NCBI GenBank assembly: GCA_946965045.2
Contig: OX337238.1
Location: forward strand, 1,984,001-2,048,000
Direction: 5' to 3'
Length of the DNA stretch: 64,000 bases
Origin: Epithemia pelagica
Taxonomy: Eukaryota; Bacillariophyta; Bacillariophyceae; Surirellales; Surirellaceae
This document shows, one piece after another, positions 63,291 through 64,000 of this stretch. A program made the position numbers and the translations under genes. Each line of letters opens with the position of its first letter. Within the stretch, counting starts at the first letter, position 1. The notes beneath the pieces are model-generated. The model saw only the letters and a program-made list of their open reading frames with translations, had not been told where the DNA came from and did not search any database.

Positions 63291-63331
63291 AAGGTGGCTG
63301 GTAGCGCAGTGGTTCGATTCCACAACACCTT
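63291..63331 (+). other. tRNA-like remnant with fused A and B boxes
   Basis: A 41-nt segment has TGGTAGCGCAGTGG (A-box/D-arm-like) running directly into GGTTCGATTCC (a perfect B box), with ends AAGGTG and CACCTT able to pair as a 6-bp stem. The anticodon arm is missing. In copy A the 1,336-bp TIR element splits this segment after its first 10 bases. Confidence 0.4.
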
Positions 63332-63463
63332 AATTCTAAACAGAGGTAGTCGCTGTGGATCTTCAGAATTGCAGAAAATCTTGAGCGGTGACATTTGTAT
63401 TTTGGGGTTAGCATGTGTGAGCTAGGGGAAAAGCTTTCTTAGAATGGTTTCAATCCTTCCCCT

Positions 63464-64000
63464 CTACGTATAGTATGAAGGAACCACATTTTTAGCAAGA
63501 GACCATTCCGGAAGAGATGGGCGGACTCCGTCACTCAAAGGTGACTCCGCAAGTGCGTTAGCAAGTCGATGTAACAGAGCCTCGTTCTCTATTGCCTTGT
63601 CCACAGCATCCTGGCCTTCTCCCGCTCCATCGGTCCATGCTAGAGAAGCTGTGCCCGGGGTAGAAGCCCCAGGAAGATGATGTTCTGATTGAAACTGTTC
63701 TTCCAATACTGGAGCAAGTTTAGCGCGCTTGCTACCTCGCAGTTTTGCCTCCCTGGTTTTCAAAGACTTCAGGAGAGATTCAAATTCATTCAAACACTCC
63801 CGCCCATCATAGTACTGGGTTATCAACATGCTGTTGAGGGCCTCAAATTGTACCAAGTACCATTTCTTGTTCCCATCCGTACCCAGCAGAATTGTTGATT
63901 GCCCCCATACACTTTCCCTCGAGAAAGCAGCAAGCTGGAGTAACATTTGGGCCTTATTCATCGGCGTCCTGTCGGTCTTCATCTCGACCAGTGCCATACC
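63464..64000 (-). CDS. PD-(D/E)XK nuclease-like gene, 3' part (copy B, runs off window)
   Basis: Matches 39612-40148 of copy A, starting inside exon 3 at the ALVEMKTDRTPMNKAQ motif and ending at the same stop. The 5' exons lie beyond 64000. This copy may retain the gene's original upstream exon, which copy A has lost to the junction. Confidence 0.7.
   Translation of the reverse strand, partial: GMALVEMKTDRTPMNKAQMLLQLAAFSRESVWGQSTILLGTDGNKKWYLVQFEALNSMLITQYYDGRECLNEFESLLKSLKTREAKLRGSKRAKLAPVLEEQFQSEHHLPGASTPGTASLAWTDGAGEGQDAVDKAIENEALLHRLANALAESPLSDGVRPSLPEWSLAKNVVPSYYT

Larger units (their letters stand above)
40919..64000. repeat. Tandem segmental duplication, copy B (continues past window)
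   Basis: It matches copy A base for base apart from substitutions and a few clean indels: minus 380 bp near 41295, plus 1 base near 44197, plus 18 bp near 47874, plus Copia 2 (54125-60338), minus the 1,336-bp TIR element at 63300. At the window end it corresponds to about 40148 of copy A, so roughly 770 bp more are expected. Confidence 0.9.

Overview
The window looks like a TE-rich accessory region of a pennate-diatom (stramenopile) nuclear genome. The support is indirect: Copia polyproteins and an LTR element with a D-R-G protease of the diatom-expanded types, piggyBac and PIF/Harbinger-like (DDE_Tnp_4) transposases, Crinkler-type NTPase/nuclease proteins, short phase-0 introns with GTGAGT donors, and clusters of ACGT elements. 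Seminavis robusta or a relative would fit, but I cannot prove the species from sequence alone.

Layout. 1-3.5 kb: no convincing gene; an ACGT cis-element cluster (329-382) and a 1.7-kb unit bounded by 25-bp inverted repeats. 3.55-6.6 kb (+): a low-complexity type II membrane glycosyltransferase-like gene. 7.7-17.3 kb (-): one nuclease-kinase gene, now a pseudogene, split by a 182-bp MITE and a 6.2-kb Copia element (9098-15293) with identical LTRs, a perfect TSD and a probable self-priming PBS. 17.5-21.9 kb (-): two more nuclease-kinase genes, each beginning with a separate 73-77-codon header exon.

21,586-64,000: a 19.3-kb head-to-tail tandem duplication. Copy A is 21586-40918; copy B runs from 40919 past the window end. 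Each copy carries, in order, a header exon, a dead piggyBac transposase gene split by a 4.8-kb non-autonomous LTR element (LTR ends TAGTA/TACTA), a tandemly repeated gene of unknown function, a dead DDE_Tnp_4-like transposase, an intact Myb-repeat gene, a Crinkler-type NTPase-nuclease with a 7-bp frameshifting duplication, and a PD-(D/E)XK nuclease gene. The two copies have since diverged by clean events, each with the empty site kept in the other copy: an intact Copia element (54125-60338) only in B, a 1,336-bp TIR element full of GTATCG repeats only in A, and a 380-bp palindromic segment only in A.

How the pieces fit. The resident genes (nuclease-kinase, nuclease-only, NTPase-nuclease) match the module set known from Crinkler/RHS-type conflict proteins: PD-(D/E)XK nuclease plus kinase or P-loop ATPase. 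At the duplication junction the header exon of the kinase gene lies upstream of the nuclease gene with matching phase-0 splice sites, so the duplication appears to have built a chimeric gene. Function of this set in the cell is inference. An uncollapsed-haplotype assembly artefact must be excluded for the duplication.
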